Shown piece by piece: positions 1 to 7,593 of a DNA stretch of 34,983 nucleotides. Both the position numbers and the translations under genes were made by a program. The first letter of the stretch is position 1, and each line of letters begins with the position of its first letter. The notes under the pieces are model-generated. The model was not told where the DNA came from. It was given only the letters and a program-made list of their open reading frames with translations, and searched no databases. Where the stretch lies: NCBI GenBank assembly GCA_018715985.1, contig DVKO01000110.1, positions 1 through 34,983 of the forward strand, written 5' to 3'. The DNA is from Candidatus Enterenecus avicola. GTDB lineage: Bacteria; Bacillota; Clostridia; Oscillospirales; Oscillospiraceae.

Positions 1-699
1 CCCACCCCCACGGTCCAGCCCTCTCAGGGCCCCATCACTCCCTACCAGTTCGGCGCCTATGTGGAGGAGTCCGACCCGGTGGAGGACAGCTGGTTTGAGA
101 CCGCCGCGTTTCTGGGCGACTCCCGCACCGAGGGTCTCAAGGCCTTCAGCGGCCTGAAATACGGGGACTTTTTCTTCTCCCGGGGCATGAATGTGTTTCG
201 GGTGGACAACGAGGACTACAAGGTGGTGAACATCGACGGGCAGGACTACACCATCCTGGGGGCGCTGGCCCAGAAACAATATCAGAGCGTGTACATCATG
301 ATGGGCATCAACGAGCTGGGCTACCCCGTGGAGAGCTACCGCTCCGGGCTGTCCAAGCTGTTGGAGCGGGTCATTGAGATCCAGCCCAACGCCGTCATCT
401 ATTTGCAGACCCTTCCCCCCGTCAACGAGGAGACGGCCCAGAAAAACAAGCTGGACGCCTCCATCAACAATGACAATGTGGCCGCCTTCAACCAGGTGAT
501 TGTGGAGCTGGCCACCCAATACAAGGTGGCATTGGTGGACACCGGCGCCGCCTATCGGGACGAAAACGGCTCCCTGCCCGCAGATCTGGCCTCGGACGGC
601 GTCCACTTCACCCCCGGCGCCTACCGGCGTTGGGTGGACTATATGGCCAGCCACACCATGAGCTTCCAGCGGTTTGACCAGAGCCGGAAGCAGGGATGA
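1..699 (+). CDS. SGNH/GDSL-family hydrolase, 5' end outside window
   Basis: The frame is open from base 1 with no stop, so the gene starts upstream; the GTG at 61 is an internal codon. The visible 232 residues are the catalytic part of an SGNH hydrolase. Block I is FLGDSR with the nucleophile Ser at 121-123. A block-III-like GINE has its Asn at 310-312, and the C-terminal DGVH at 595-606 supplies the Asp and His. Such enzymes hydrolyse or transfer acyl esters, usually outside the membrane. The next gene encodes a DUF4358 lipoprotein 31 nt downstream. In Clostridia this pair often follows an MBOAT-type O-acyltransferase, which suggests a cell-envelope acylation locus (inference). The true substrate cannot be read from the sequence. 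Confidence 0.85.
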   Translation, partial: PTPTVQPSQGPITPYQFGAYVEESDPVEDSWFETAAFLGDSRTEGLKAFSGLKYGDFFFSRGMNVFRVDNEDYKVVNIDGQDYTILGALAQKQYQSVYIMMGINELGYPVESYRSGLSKLLERVIEIQPNAVIYLQTLPPVNEETAQKNKLDASINNDNVAAFNQVIVELATQYKVALVDTGAAYRDENGSLPADLASDGVHFTPGAYRRWVDYMASHTMSFQRFDQSRKQG

Positions 700-730
700 C
701 CACCAGACAGATAAGAGGAAGTGCATCAAT

Positions 731-1210
731 ATGAAACGTAAATTGGCTCTGCTCCTGGCCGGGCTGCTGGCGGTGGGGCTGGTGGGCTGCTCTTCCAAGC
801 CTGCAGCCAACCACAAGCCCTCCGCCTACACCGTGGAGGACGCCCAGGTGCTGCTGGACTCCGGCGTATTCAACGGGGAGATGGCGGAGATCGACCTGGA
901 CACTGCGGCCATGCTCTACGGCATTGACCGGGACACCGTGGAGGGCGGGGTGAGCTATCTGGCCTCCAACGCCTCGGTGAGCGCCGACGAGCTGACCATC
1001 CTCATTCTCCAGGATGAGGAGGCCGCCCAGGCCGCTGAGACCGCCTGTGAGAAGCGGCTGGACAACCAGCTGAAAACCTATCAGGACTACGGCCCCGCCG
1101 CCATTCCCCGGCTGGAGAGCGCGGTGATCCGCCGGGCTGGCAACACGGTGCTGCTGGCGGTGGGCGACCCCTCCACCCTGCCCGGTGTGGTGGATCAGCT
1201 GGGGAATTGA
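731..1210 (+). CDS. DUF4358 lipoprotein
   Basis: This 159-residue protein has an N-terminal MKRK, a hydrophobic stretch and a lipobox LVGC with the lipidated Cys at residue 20, so it is a predicted surface lipoprotein. The rest (about 35-155) resembles DUF4358, a clostridial domain of unknown function: an AEIDLDTAAMLYGI-like start, a helix-rich middle with paired Ala/Glu residues, and an end reading AVGDP. The ATG at 731 is chosen because GAGGAAG lies about 10 nt upstream and because the signal peptide begins there; an upstream in-frame start at 674 would bury the signal peptide. It sits 31 nt after the SGNH hydrolase and before a strong terminator, so the two are probably co-transcribed. Function unknown. 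Confidence 0.85.
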   Translation: MKRKLALLLAGLLAVGLVGCSSKPAANHKPSAYTVEDAQVLLDSGVFNGEMAEIDLDTAAMLYGIDRDTVEGGVSYLASNASVSADELTILILQDEEAAQAAETACEKRLDNQLKTYQDYGPAAIPRLESAVIRRAGNTVLLAVGDPSTLPGVVDQLGN

Positions 1211-1226
1211 ACCGCAACGACGCAAA

Positions 1227-1268
1227 AAACAGGTGGAAGCAGATTGAATTCTGCTTCCACCTGTTTCT
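1227..1268 (+). terminator. Rho-independent terminator after the DUF4358 gene
   Basis: A perfect 14-bp stem (1230-1243 with 1250-1263, CAGGTGGAAGCAGA) has a 6-nt loop and is extended by an AAA/TTT pair. It is followed by TTTCTTT. It begins 16 nt after the stop codon and ends the SGNH-DUF4358 transcript. Confidence 0.9.
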
Positions 1269-1319
1269 TTTATGCCGGTTGGCTGGAGTCCGTTCTTTTC
1301 CTGCGCCTCTGGCACAGTC

Positions 1320-1424
1320 CTGCCAGCCGGGTAACGCTCCGCTGGGGTCTCTTTCTCAGCGATGAGAAAGAGACGAAAGAATCGCCAAAGGAGGGGCCTT
1401 CCCCCTCCTTGTGGAATCCACCCC
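1320..1424 (-). repeat. Double-hairpin intergenic repeat, copy 1 (inverted)
   Basis: Read on the minus strand, this copy starts GCGGGGTGGATTCCAC and continues into hairpin A (AAGGAGGGG / CCCCTCCTT). The conserved link GGCGATTCTTT follows, then hairpin B (GTCTCTTTCTC / GAGAAAGAGAC), GCGGAGC and a GGCTGGCAGG end. It matches the copy at 15031-15138 closely. Where hairpin stems differ, both arms differ in step. Confidence 0.75.
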
Positions 1425-1740
1425 GCTTTCCTGGGCTGTCAGGAGCTGCTTCCCAGGCCGGGCCGAAGGGCGAGCACCATACCAGGAGGAAAAGCGGCTC
1501 TTCTCTTTTTGGTCGCTGCTGGGGTGGTGCGCCATTCTCTTGTTTTCGGCCCTACCTGTGGCGCACCCCGGCCGACAGCGGCCGGGCGAGGCCGCTCCCC
1601 CAGACCTGAGGCCCTGGTGGAAGGAGCGGAAACTGCCAGCGGAGTAGAAATTGCCCAGAGATGTGCCCAGCCACCCAACCAGCCCCACCAGGCCCAGGGC
1701 CGACTTGGGCCCCAACCCGGTACAAACATAAAAATATGGG

Positions 1741-1814
1741 GTTTCCAAAGGGATCTCCCTTTGGTGGGTCTTTGGTGACTTTCTGCCCATCAGAAAGTCA
1801 CCCTGCGGAGCAAA
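1741..1814 (+). repeat. Double-hairpin intergenic repeat, copy 2
   Basis: Hairpin A is CCAAAGGGA / TCCCTTTGG (1745-1753 with 1756-1764). Hairpin B is GGTGACTTTCTG / CAGAAAGTCACC (1774-1785 with 1791-1802). CCTGCGGAGCAAA follows at 1802-1814, and the same string follows hairpin B at 15111-15123. No GGCTGGCAAGCC end is visible in this copy. Confidence 0.75.
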
Positions 1815-1871
1815 GGGGCGATCATGCTTGCGCTGCGTGCACAGAAAACGAACCCCTTTTCTTCGGCTAAA

Positions 1872-1893
1872 GCAAATCCCTTACCGGATTTGC
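1872..1893 (-). terminator. Possible weak terminator overlapping the proA stop
   Basis: On the minus strand GCAAATCC pairs with GGATTTGC around a 6-nt loop that contains the proA TAA. Only three Ts follow, so termination strength is doubtful. It is the only candidate immediately downstream of proA. Confidence 0.35.
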
Positions 1894-3128
1894 CCCGTCC
1901 CCCGGACGATGTACTTGTAAGTACACAGCTCCTCCAGCCCCATGGGCCCCCGGGCGTGGAGGCGCTGGGTGGAGATGCCCATCTCACACCCCAGCCCGAA
2001 CTGACCGCCGTCGGTAAAGCGGGTGGAGGCGTTCCAGTACACCGACGAGCTGTCCACCTGGGTGGTGAAGGCCCGGGCGGCGGCTTCATCCGCCGTGATG
2101 ATGGCCTCACTGTGGCCGGTGGAGTGGGTGTTGATGTGGTCGATGGCCTCGTCCAGGCTGTCCACCACCCCAACGGCCAGGATGTAGTCGAGAAACTCCG
2201 TGTCAAAATCCCGCTCCCCTGCGGGCGTGCCCGGGATGATGGCCGCCGCCCGCCGGTCCAGCCGCAGCTGCACCGGATGCTCCTTCTGCTCCTCCACCAG
2301 ACGGCGGCGGAGCATGGGGAGAAAGCGCTCTGCCACGTCCTGGTGCACCAGGCACACCTCGCAGGCGTTGCACACCGAGGGACGGGAGCACTTGGCGTTT
2401 TCCAGGATGTTCAAAGCCATGTCCAGATCGGCGGCTTTGTCCACGTACACGTGACAGATGCCGGTGCCCGTCTCAATGACCGGCACCGTGGCCTGCTCCA
2501 CACAGGCCCGGATGAGCCCCGCCCCGCCCCGGGGAATGAGCAGATCCACCAGGCCGTTGGCCTGCATCAGTTCGGTGGAGGAAGCCCGGGTGGTATCCTC
2601 CACCAGCACCACAGCGTCGGCAGGCAGCCCGGCCTGGGCCAGTCCCTCCCGCAGCGCCGCCACAATGGCGGCGGCGGACTGGTGGGCCTCCTTGCCGCAG
2701 CGCAGCACACAGGCGGAGCCCGCCTTCAGGGCCAGGGCGGCGGCGTCCGAGGTGACGTTGGGGCGGCTCTCATAGATGATGGCAATGACCCCCATGGGGC
2801 TGGCGGTCTTTTCAATCACCAGTCCGTTGGGCCGCTCCTCCCTTCTCAGCACCCGTCCCACCGGGTCGGGCAGCTGGGCCACCTCCCGCATCCCGGCAGC
2901 CATGTCCCGGATGCGCTGCGGGTTGAGCAGCAGCCGATCCACCATCACCGGGGCAATCACCCCCTGCGCCCGCTCCACATCCTGGGCATTGGCAGCCAGA
3001 ATGTCGTCCATGTGGGCCTCCAGACGGTCCGCCATACACAGCAGCGCCTGATTTTTCTCCTCCGTGGCGGCCCCCGCCACCTGTTTTTTGGCCCCTTTGG
3101 CCCGGCGGAGCAATTCTTGGGTGGTCAT
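1881..3128 (-). CDS. proA: Gamma-glutamyl phosphate reductase (glutamate-5-semialdehyde dehydrogenase)
   Basis: ProA reduces gamma-glutamyl phosphate to glutamate-5-semialdehyde with NADPH, the second step of proline synthesis. The 415-residue protein has the family's usual length. Recognisable landmarks are [19 protein letters not shown] (about 117-135), LIPRGG (about 197-202) and the catalytic Cys253 in RPSVCNA, with a C-terminal [11 protein letters not shown] typical of the family. The start is ATG with GAGGAGG just upstream, 15 nt after the FakA-like gene. That gene follows proB, so proB, the small gene and proA form one minus-strand operon from the promoter at 4210-4238. Nothing looks broken. 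Confidence 0.97.
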   Translation of the reverse strand: MTTQELLRRAKGAKKQVAGAATEEKNQALLCMADRLEAHMDDILAANAQDVERAQGVIAPVMVDRLLLNPQRIRDMAAGMREVAQLPDPVGRVLRREERPNGLVIEKTASPMGVIAIIYESRPNVTSDAAALALKAGSACVLRCGKEAHQSAAAIVAALREGLAQAGLPADAVVLVEDTTRASSTELMQANGLVDLLIPRGGAGLIRACVEQATVPVIETGTGICHVYVDKAADLDMALNILENAKCSRPSVCNACEVCLVHQDVAERFLPMLRRRLVEEQKEHPVQLRLDRRAAAIIPGTPAGERDFDTEFLDYILAVGVVDSLDEAIDHINTHSTGHSEAIITADEAAARAFTTQVDSSSVYWNASTRFTDGGQFGLGCEMGISTQRLHARGPMGLEELCTYKYIVRGTGQIR

Positions 3129-3143
3129 AGCGGTCTCCTCCTC

Positions 3144-3395
3144 TCAGCCCGGCAGGCCGTTTTCCTGGCGTTCCATGTTCTCAACCACAATGTCGTAAAT
3201 ATCCCCCTGGGAGGCGCAGTACTCCAGCACCTTCCACGGCTCGTTGGTGTGGAAATGCAGCTTCATCACCTCTTCATCCCCCACCACCAGCAGGCAGTCC
3301 CCTGCAAAATGCTCCTTGATGTAGGCGTCCACCTGGTCCTCGCTGGCCTTGCAGCCCTCCACCAGCAGCTGGGTGTCAAACCGATACTCTAACAT
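3144..3395 (-). CDS. Stand-alone FakA/DAK2-type middle domain, 83 aa
   Basis: The 83 residues match the domain that follows the DAK2 kinase domain in fatty-acid kinase subunit FakA (YloV family). The matching pattern is an initial Y-x-(Y/F)-x-T segment, then GDCLLVVGDEE, then KLHFHTNEPWKVLEY and ENMERQ. FakA proteins usually have Cys in YCTEF; here the aligned text is YRFDTQ, so Asp7 replaces that Cys, while the His-x-His pair (H47, H49) is kept. The kinase domain and C-terminal domain are absent. It is a real gene: AAGGAGG precedes the ATG, and it sits tightly between proB and proA (15 nt on each side). Similar fragments are often labelled 'kinase to dihydroxyacetone kinase', although there is no kinase motif. 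Role unknown; the position suggests a link to proline synthesis. Confidence 0.75.
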   Translation of the reverse strand: MLEYRFDTQLLVEGCKASEDQVDAYIKEHFAGDCLLVVGDEEVMKLHFHTNEPWKVLEYCASQGDIYDIVVENMERQENGLPG

Positions 3396-3410
3396 AGTGA
3401 TCCTCCTTAC

Positions 3411-4181
3411 TTACCGCTTTTGTCCTACAAACCGGGTTCCCACCGGCTTGCCCTCTACCAAATCATACAGCAGTTCCGGGTGCTCCCCGTGGGAAATGAC
3501 CATGTCACACCCCTGGGCCATGACCATCTCAGCGGCCTGCAGCTTGGTGGCCATGCCGCCGGTGCCCAGCGCGCTGCCCGGGCTTCCGGCCAGGGCCATT
3601 ATTTCCGGGGAAATATGGTCTACCCTGTCAATCAGTTGGGCATCCGGGTTTTTATGGGGGTCTGCGGTGTACAGGCCCCGGATGTCGCTGAGCAGCACCA
3701 GCACATCCGCCCCCACGCTGCAGGCCACGATGGCCCCCAGGGTGTCGTTGTCCCCCACCTTGATCTCAGCGGTGGCCACGGTGTCATTTTCATTGATGAT
3801 GGGCAGCACTCCCATCTCCAGCAGCCGCTCCAGGGTGTTCTGGAAGTTGCGCCGCCGGTCCGGGTGGTCGATGTCCTCCCCGGTCAGGAGGATCTGGGCC
3901 ACCGTGTGGTTGTACATGGCAAACAGCCGGTCATAGGTATACATCAGCTCGCACTGGCCCACGGCGGCCGCGGCCTGCTTGGTGGGCATATCCTGGGGCT
4001 TGCCGGGCAAATTCAGCTTGCCCACCCCCATGCCAATGGCGCCGGAGGAGACCAAAATGGTCTCATGCCCTGCATTTTTCAGATCGGACAGCACCTTTAC
4101 CAGGCTCTCCACGTGGCGGATATTCAGCCGCCCGGTGGGGTGAGCCAGGGTGGAGGTGCCGATTTTCACCACAATTCTCAT
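3411..4181 (-). CDS. proB: Glutamate 5-kinase, short form without PUA domain
   Basis: ProB phosphorylates the gamma-carboxyl of glutamate with ATP to start proline synthesis. The 256-residue amino-acid-kinase fold shows VVKIGTSTL at the N-terminus, VSSGAIGMG (about 45-53), the substrate loop PIINENDTV (about 137-145), GDNDTLGA and GTGGMATKLQAA (about 206-217). Many ProB enzymes (about 365 aa) carry a C-terminal PUA domain; this one ends right after the kinase domain, at GTRFVGQKR. GAGAGGGG lies upstream of the ATG. It is the first gene of the proB-fakA-like-proA operon and has a short 5' leader of about 20 nt. Confidence 0.95.
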   Translation of the reverse strand: MRIVVKIGTSTLAHPTGRLNIRHVESLVKVLSDLKNAGHETILVSSGAIGMGVGKLNLPGKPQDMPTKQAAAAVGQCELMYTYDRLFAMYNHTVAQILLTGEDIDHPDRRRNFQNTLERLLEMGVLPIINENDTVATAEIKVGDNDTLGAIVACSVGADVLVLLSDIRGLYTADPHKNPDAQLIDRVDHISPEIMALAGSPGSALGTGGMATKLQAAEMVMAQGCDMVISHGEHPELLYDLVEGKPVGTRFVGQKR

Positions 4182-4209
4182 AAGTACCCCTCTCGCTTTA
4201 ACGTGCTAG

Positions 4210-4238
4210 ATTATAGGTATCATATCACGGGAAGGCAA
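4210..4238 (-). promoter_or_regulatory. Sigma-A-type promoter of proB
   Basis: On the minus strand TTGCCT (4233-4238) and a perfect TATAAT (4210-4215) are separated by 17 bp. Transcription would start near 4203, about 20 nt before the proB ATG. The promoter lies just downstream of the terminator at 4237-4267, so proBA is transcribed independently of lexA. Confidence 0.8.
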
Positions 4239-4267
4239 AAAAAGAAAGCCCCTTTTGGGGGGCTTTC
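4237..4267 (-). terminator. Rho-independent terminator upstream of proB
   Basis: On the minus strand GAAAGCCCC pairs with GGGGCTTTC (4259-4267 with 4244-4252). Seven Ts follow (4237-4243). It stops transcription arriving from lexA and the repeat region. The proB -35 overlaps the T-run, which argues against attenuation of proB itself. Confidence 0.85.
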
Positions 4268-4289
4268 AGGACTTGTCCGTGGACAACAA

Positions 4290-4656
4290 TTTAATGAAGA
4301 ATGAATAGTGAATAATGAATAACTATGGTGTGCCTGCGGCACGGATTTTATAAGGGGTGGGGCCTGGGGGACTGGAAAAATGGCTCCCTCCGGGAGGGAG
4401 CTGGCTGCCCGTAAGGGCAGTCTGAGGGAGCAAGCGGGCGGCTGAACCTACAAGTCAGCGCAACGCAAAGATCTCCACCAGTCTTCCCGGTCACTCTGGC
4501 ACATTCCGCCCATTGCATCAGTGCCCTTCGGTGCCTATTACAGGCTCCCTCCGTCACCGCCTACGGCGGCGCCACCTCCCTCCCAGAGGGAGGCTTTTGG
4601 TCTGGCGGAGACCTGAGGGCCTGCATTCTTCATTTTTCATTCTTCATTATTCATTT
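4290..4656. repeat. MITE-like composite between lexA and proB
   Basis: This stretch holds no convincing gene. Its ends are AT-rich and mutually inverted: runs of (A)ATGAA(T) type at about 4290-4325 and their TTCATT complements at about 4624-4656. Inside are a B-type module (4381-4434: stem GCTCCCTCC/GGAGGGAGC, then CTGCCC/GGGCAG, then TCTGAGGGAG) and an inverted A-type module (4543-4597). The A module is followed by the same GGCTTTTGG and GAGACCTGA extension seen near 14806. The right end overlaps the lexA stop codon. The layout is that of a small non-autonomous element, but no target-site duplication was identified. Confidence 0.55.
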
Positions 4657-5254
4657 AATAGCGGCGAATCACAGCCACCACCCGGCCCAGGATGGAGCAC
4701 CCCTCGCCGTCAATGGGCTGGTACTCCCCGCTGGAGTTCTCCGGGTAGAGCCACACATGGCCGTTTTCCCGCCGGAAGGTCTTCACCGTGGCCTCGTCGT
4801 CAAAGAGGGCCACCACAATGTCCCCGCTCTTGACCTCCTGCTGCTGGTGCACCACCACAAGGTCCCCGGGCAGGATGCCAGCCTCCAGCATGGACTCCCC
4901 CCGCACCCGCAGGGCAAAGTGCTCCCCCACCCGGCCGCCGGTGTCAAAGGTCAGATAGTCCTCGATGCACTCCTCGGCCAAGATGGGGCTGCCGGCGGCC
5001 ACCGAGCCCACCACAGGCACCTGGTCCCGGCGGTTGTGGCAGCCGTCGGTGATGGTGATGGCCCGGGTCTTTCCCTCCGCCTGGCTGATGAGCCCCGCCT
5101 CCCGCAGGCCCTTGAGGTGGAAGTGGACGGTGGAGGGGGACTTGAGCCCCACGTGCTGGGCGATCTCCCGCACCGAGGGGGGGTACCCATTCTCCTGGGC
5201 AAAGGACAAGATGTAGTCGTAGATCTCCTGTTGCTTTTGGCTGAGTTTGCTCAT
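4655..5254 (-). CDS. lexA: LexA, SOS-response repressor
   Basis: LexA binds SOS boxes and cleaves itself when RecA filaments form on damaged DNA. The 199-residue protein has an N-terminal winged helix (about 1-65, with PPSVREIAQHVGLKSPSTV as the recognition region). The cleavage site is Ala87-Gly88 in SVAAGSP, and the catalytic pair is Ser121 (RGESM) and Lys158 (ATVKTF). The start at 5254 is preferred over an in-frame ATG at 5305. The 5254 ATG has AAGGAG about 10 nt upstream, and the promoter found here would start transcription near 5289, downstream of 5305. A LexA box overlaps the -35, so the gene is autoregulated. All residues needed for activity are present. Confidence 0.97.
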   Translation of the reverse strand: MSKLSQKQQEIYDYILSFAQENGYPPSVREIAQHVGLKSPSTVHFHLKGLREAGLISQAEGKTRAITITDGCHNRRDQVPVVGSVAAGSPILAEECIEDYLTFDTGGRVGEHFALRVRGESMLEAGILPGDLVVVHQQQEVKSGDIVVALFDDEATVKTFRRENGHVWLYPENSSGEYQPIDGEGCSILGRVVAVIRRY

Positions 5255-5295
5255 TCCGCCCAGCTCCTTTCCCGGGTTTTTCATCCTTTTTTCCC

Positions 5296-5324
5296 ATTTT
5301 ACCACGGCCGCCCGCCAATGTCAA
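5296..5324 (-). promoter_or_regulatory. lexA promoter
   Basis: On the minus strand a perfect -35 TTGACA (5319-5324) and a -10 TAAAAT (5296-5301) are spaced by 17 bp. The predicted start near 5289 gives a leader of about 35 nt before the ATG at 5254. Confidence 0.85.
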
Positions 5325-5335
5325 ACATTTGTTCC
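5322..5335. promoter_or_regulatory. LexA (SOS) box
   Basis: The minus strand reads GGAACAAATGTTTG. This fits the Gram-positive SOS box pattern CGAAC-N4-GTTYG except at the first base. It overlaps three bases of the lexA -35, so bound LexA would block polymerase. The recJ promoter begins 41 bp away on the other strand. Confidence 0.8.
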
Positions 5336-5375
5336 ATTTATTCAAATTCCCGTCCCGGTTCTCCCGGGGCAGATG

Positions 5376-5404
5376 TTGAAAAACTTCCATAAGTTTGATA
5401 TAAT
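5376..5404 (+). promoter_or_regulatory. recJ promoter
   Basis: TTGAAA (5376-5381) and a perfect TATAAT (5399-5404) are separated by 17 bp. Transcription would start near 5411, giving a leader of about 25 nt with AAGGA at 5423-5427. Confidence 0.8.
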
Positions 5405-5436
5405 TGAAGATAATTTTTTCTTAAGGAATGAACCAT

Positions 5437-7515
5437 ATGAAATATGATCGGTGGAATCTCCGTCCACCCGGCAGGCCGGGGGTGCGCACGGAGCTGGAGC
5501 AGGCGGGGCTGCCCCCTTTGTGCGCCGCCGTCCTCTGCGCCCGGGGGGTGGACACCACCCAACAGGCCTCGGCCTTTTTGGCCCACGGCCCCGACCTGCT
5601 CCACGACCCCTTCCTGCTGCGGGATATGGATCGGGCGGTGGCCCGCATCTCCCAGGCCCTGCGGGAGGGAGAGACGGTGGCCGTCTACGGCGACTATGAC
5701 GTGGACGGCATCACCTCCACCTGTCTGCTCACCCAGTTTCTCCGCTCTCTGGGCGGGCAGGTGGTCAGCTACATCCCCGACCGCACCGAAGAGGGGTACG
5801 GTCTCAACAACCACGCCGTGGACACCCTGGCAGGCCAGGGGGTGACCCTGATCGTCACGGTGGACTGCGGCATCACCGCCGTGCGGGAGGTGGAGTACGC
5901 CCAGAGCCTGGGGGTGGATGTGGTGGTCACCGACCACCACCAGTGCAAGGAAACCCTGCCCGGGGCGGTGGCGGTGGTGGACCCCCGCCGGGCCGACTGC
6001 CCCTACCCCTTCCCCGACCTGGCCGGGGTGGGGGTGGCTTTGAAGCTGGCCCTGGCCCTGACCCCCCCTGCCCAGCGCCACCAGGTGGTGAAGGACTACG
6101 GGGAACTGGCCGCCATCGGCACGGTGGCGGATGTGATGCTCCTCCAGGGGGAAAACCGGGCCCTGGTCCACCTGGGCCTGGAGCGGCTGGCCCAGACGTC
6201 CCGCCCCGGCCTCCAGGCCCTGCTGCGGGAGGCGGGCTGTCCCCGGGGGGAGGTCCCCTCCACCGTGACGGTGGGCTACGGCCTGGCCCCCCGCATCAAC
6301 GCCGCCGGGCGCATGGAACAGGCAGGGGTGGCCCTGGAGCTGCTGCTCACCCAGGACCCGGCCCGGGGCGTGGAGCTGGCCCAACAGCTGTGCCAGCTCA
6401 ACCGGCTGCGTCAGGCCATCGAATTGGAAATTTTTCAGCACTGCGACCAGCTGCTCTCCCACACCCCCGCCCTCTCCGCCCCGGTGATCGTACTGGCGGG
6501 GGAGGGTTGGCACCAGGGGGTCATCGGCATTGTGGCCTCCCGGCTGGCGGAAAAATACGCCTGCCCCGCGTTCATGATCAGTCTGGACGGGGACAAGGGC
6601 AAGGGCTCCTGCCGCTCCTTTGGGGGCCTCAATCTCTTTGCCGCCCTGGAGCGGTGCGCCCCCCTGCTGGAGGGGTACGGGGGCCACGAGCTGGCCGCCG
6701 GGTTCTCGGTGCGCCGGGACAACATCCCCGCCCTGCGGGCCGCCCTGGCCGGGCTGGTGGAGGAGTACGCCGGGCACCAGCCCATGGAGTCGTCCCTGGA
6801 TGTGGACTGTGAGATCCAAACCTGCACCCTGCTGTCCACCCAGAATGTGGAGTCCCTGTCCCTGCTGGAGCCCTTCGGGTCGGGCAACCCCAAGCCGGTG
6901 TTTCTGCTGCGCTCGGTGTGCGTGCTCTCCCACACGGATGTGGGCGGCGGACGGCACCTGAAGCTGAAGCTGCGCCGGGACGGTGTGGTGATGGACGCCA
7001 TCTTCTTCTCCGCCAACACCGCCCAGTGCGGCATTGAAAACGGCCAGCGGCTGGACGTGGTCTTTTCCCTTCAGATCAACCAGTTTCGGGGGGTGCGCTC
7101 GGTACAGCTTCAGCTGTGCGATCTGCGCCCTGCCCCCACCCGCTCCCAGCTGGAGCGCACCCTGTTCCACCGCCTGCGGGCGGGGGAGGCCCTCTCCCCC
7201 TGGGAGGCGTCGGTGATGCTCCCCCAGCGCCGGGACTTCGCCCATCTGTGGCGGTACTTGGAGCAGCTGTGCGCCGCCGGGCCCGCCCAGGCCCCTGTGG
7301 ATCAGCTGGTCCGTCAGGCCACCCGCAGCTTTTCCGGCCACTGCTCCTATGGCAAGACCCTGGTGTGCCTCCACGTGATGGATGAGCGGGGGCTCATTGA
7401 GGTGGCCGTGGATCACCAGCTGGCCACCGTACGCCTGTGCCGTCCCCAGGAAAAGGTGGATCTGGAGCAGGCCGGGATGCTGCGGCAGCTGCGGCATGAT
7501 TTGGGCTATATTTGA
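5437..7515 (+). CDS. recJ: Single-stranded-DNA-specific exonuclease RecJ
   Basis: RecJ degrades single-stranded DNA 5' to 3' in recombination, mismatch and base-excision repair. DHH-family motifs are intact: YGDYDVDG (about 85-92), TVDCG (about 141-145) and VTDHH (about 164-168). They are followed by the DHHA1 segment with SFGGLNL and YGGHELAAGF (about 415). The 692 residues exceed the 577 of E. coli RecJ; the extra C-terminal part (from about 540) is Leu/Arg-rich and resembles the extra domain of Firmicutes RecJ. I chose ATG 5437 because AAGGA at 5423-5427 is 9 nt upstream of it but abuts the ATG at 5428. It diverges from lexA and precedes the (p)ppGpp synthetase by 78 nt. Confidence 0.95.
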   Translation: MKYDRWNLRPPGRPGVRTELEQAGLPPLCAAVLCARGVDTTQQASAFLAHGPDLLHDPFLLRDMDRAVARISQALREGETVAVYGDYDVDGITSTCLLTQFLRSLGGQVVSYIPDRTEEGYGLNNHAVDTLAGQGVTLIVTVDCGITAVREVEYAQSLGVDVVVTDHHQCKETLPGAVAVVDPRRADCPYPFPDLAGVGVALKLALALTPPAQRHQVVKDYGELAAIGTVADVMLLQGENRALVHLGLERLAQTSRPGLQALLREAGCPRGEVPSTVTVGYGLAPRINAAGRMEQAGVALELLLTQDPARGVELAQQLCQLNRLRQAIELEIFQHCDQLLSHTPALSAPVIVLAGEGWHQGVIGIVASRLAEKYACPAFMISLDGDKGKGSCRSFGGLNLFAALERCAPLLEGYGGHELAAGFSVRRDNIPALRAALAGLVEEYAGHQPMESSLDVDCEIQTCTLLSTQNVESLSLLEPFGSGNPKPVFLLRSVCVLSHTDVGGGRHLKLKLRRDGVVMDAIFFSANTAQCGIENGQRLDVVFSLQINQFRGVRSVQLQLCDLRPAPTRSQLERTLFHRLRAGEALSPWEASVMLPQRRDFAHLWRYLEQLCAAGPAQAPVDQLVRQATRSFSGHCSYGKTLVCLHVMDERGLIEVAVDHQLATVRLCRPQEKVDLEQAGMLRQLRHDLGYI

Positions 7516-7593
7516 GAACACTAAGTAAGAGAGAGAGTATGTGGGGCAGCCCACACATCCCCCGCCCTTTGTGGGGGGAAAGGAGGCACTACC

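Larger units (their letters stand above)
1267..1880. other. Gene-free stretch with two hairpin repeat elements
   Basis: About 610 bp separate the terminator at 1227-1268 from the proA stop at 1881. The short reading frames here overlap on both strands, lack ribosome-binding sites and resemble no family I know. Two copies of the double-hairpin repeat lie at about 1320-1424 (inverted) and 1741-1814 (forward). The middle, 1425-1740, is GC-rich and I see no gene or clear structure in it. Confidence 0.7.

Noticed and set aside
1244-1870. Several short overlapping frames on both strands in the gap before proA
   Set aside because: No ribosome-binding sites, mutual overlap and coincidence with hairpin repeats.
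1824-3392. 522-codon plus-strand frame across proA and the FakA-like gene
   Set aside because: Antisense to well-supported genes; composition typical of a shadow frame.
4182-4640. T-box or other proline-responsive leader for proBA
   Set aside because: A terminator and a sigma-A promoter place the proB transcript start about 20 nt before the ATG; no T-box core sequence was seen.
5254-5305. Longer LexA start at 5305
   Set aside because: It lies upstream of the predicted transcript start near 5289 and would add residues foreign to LexA.
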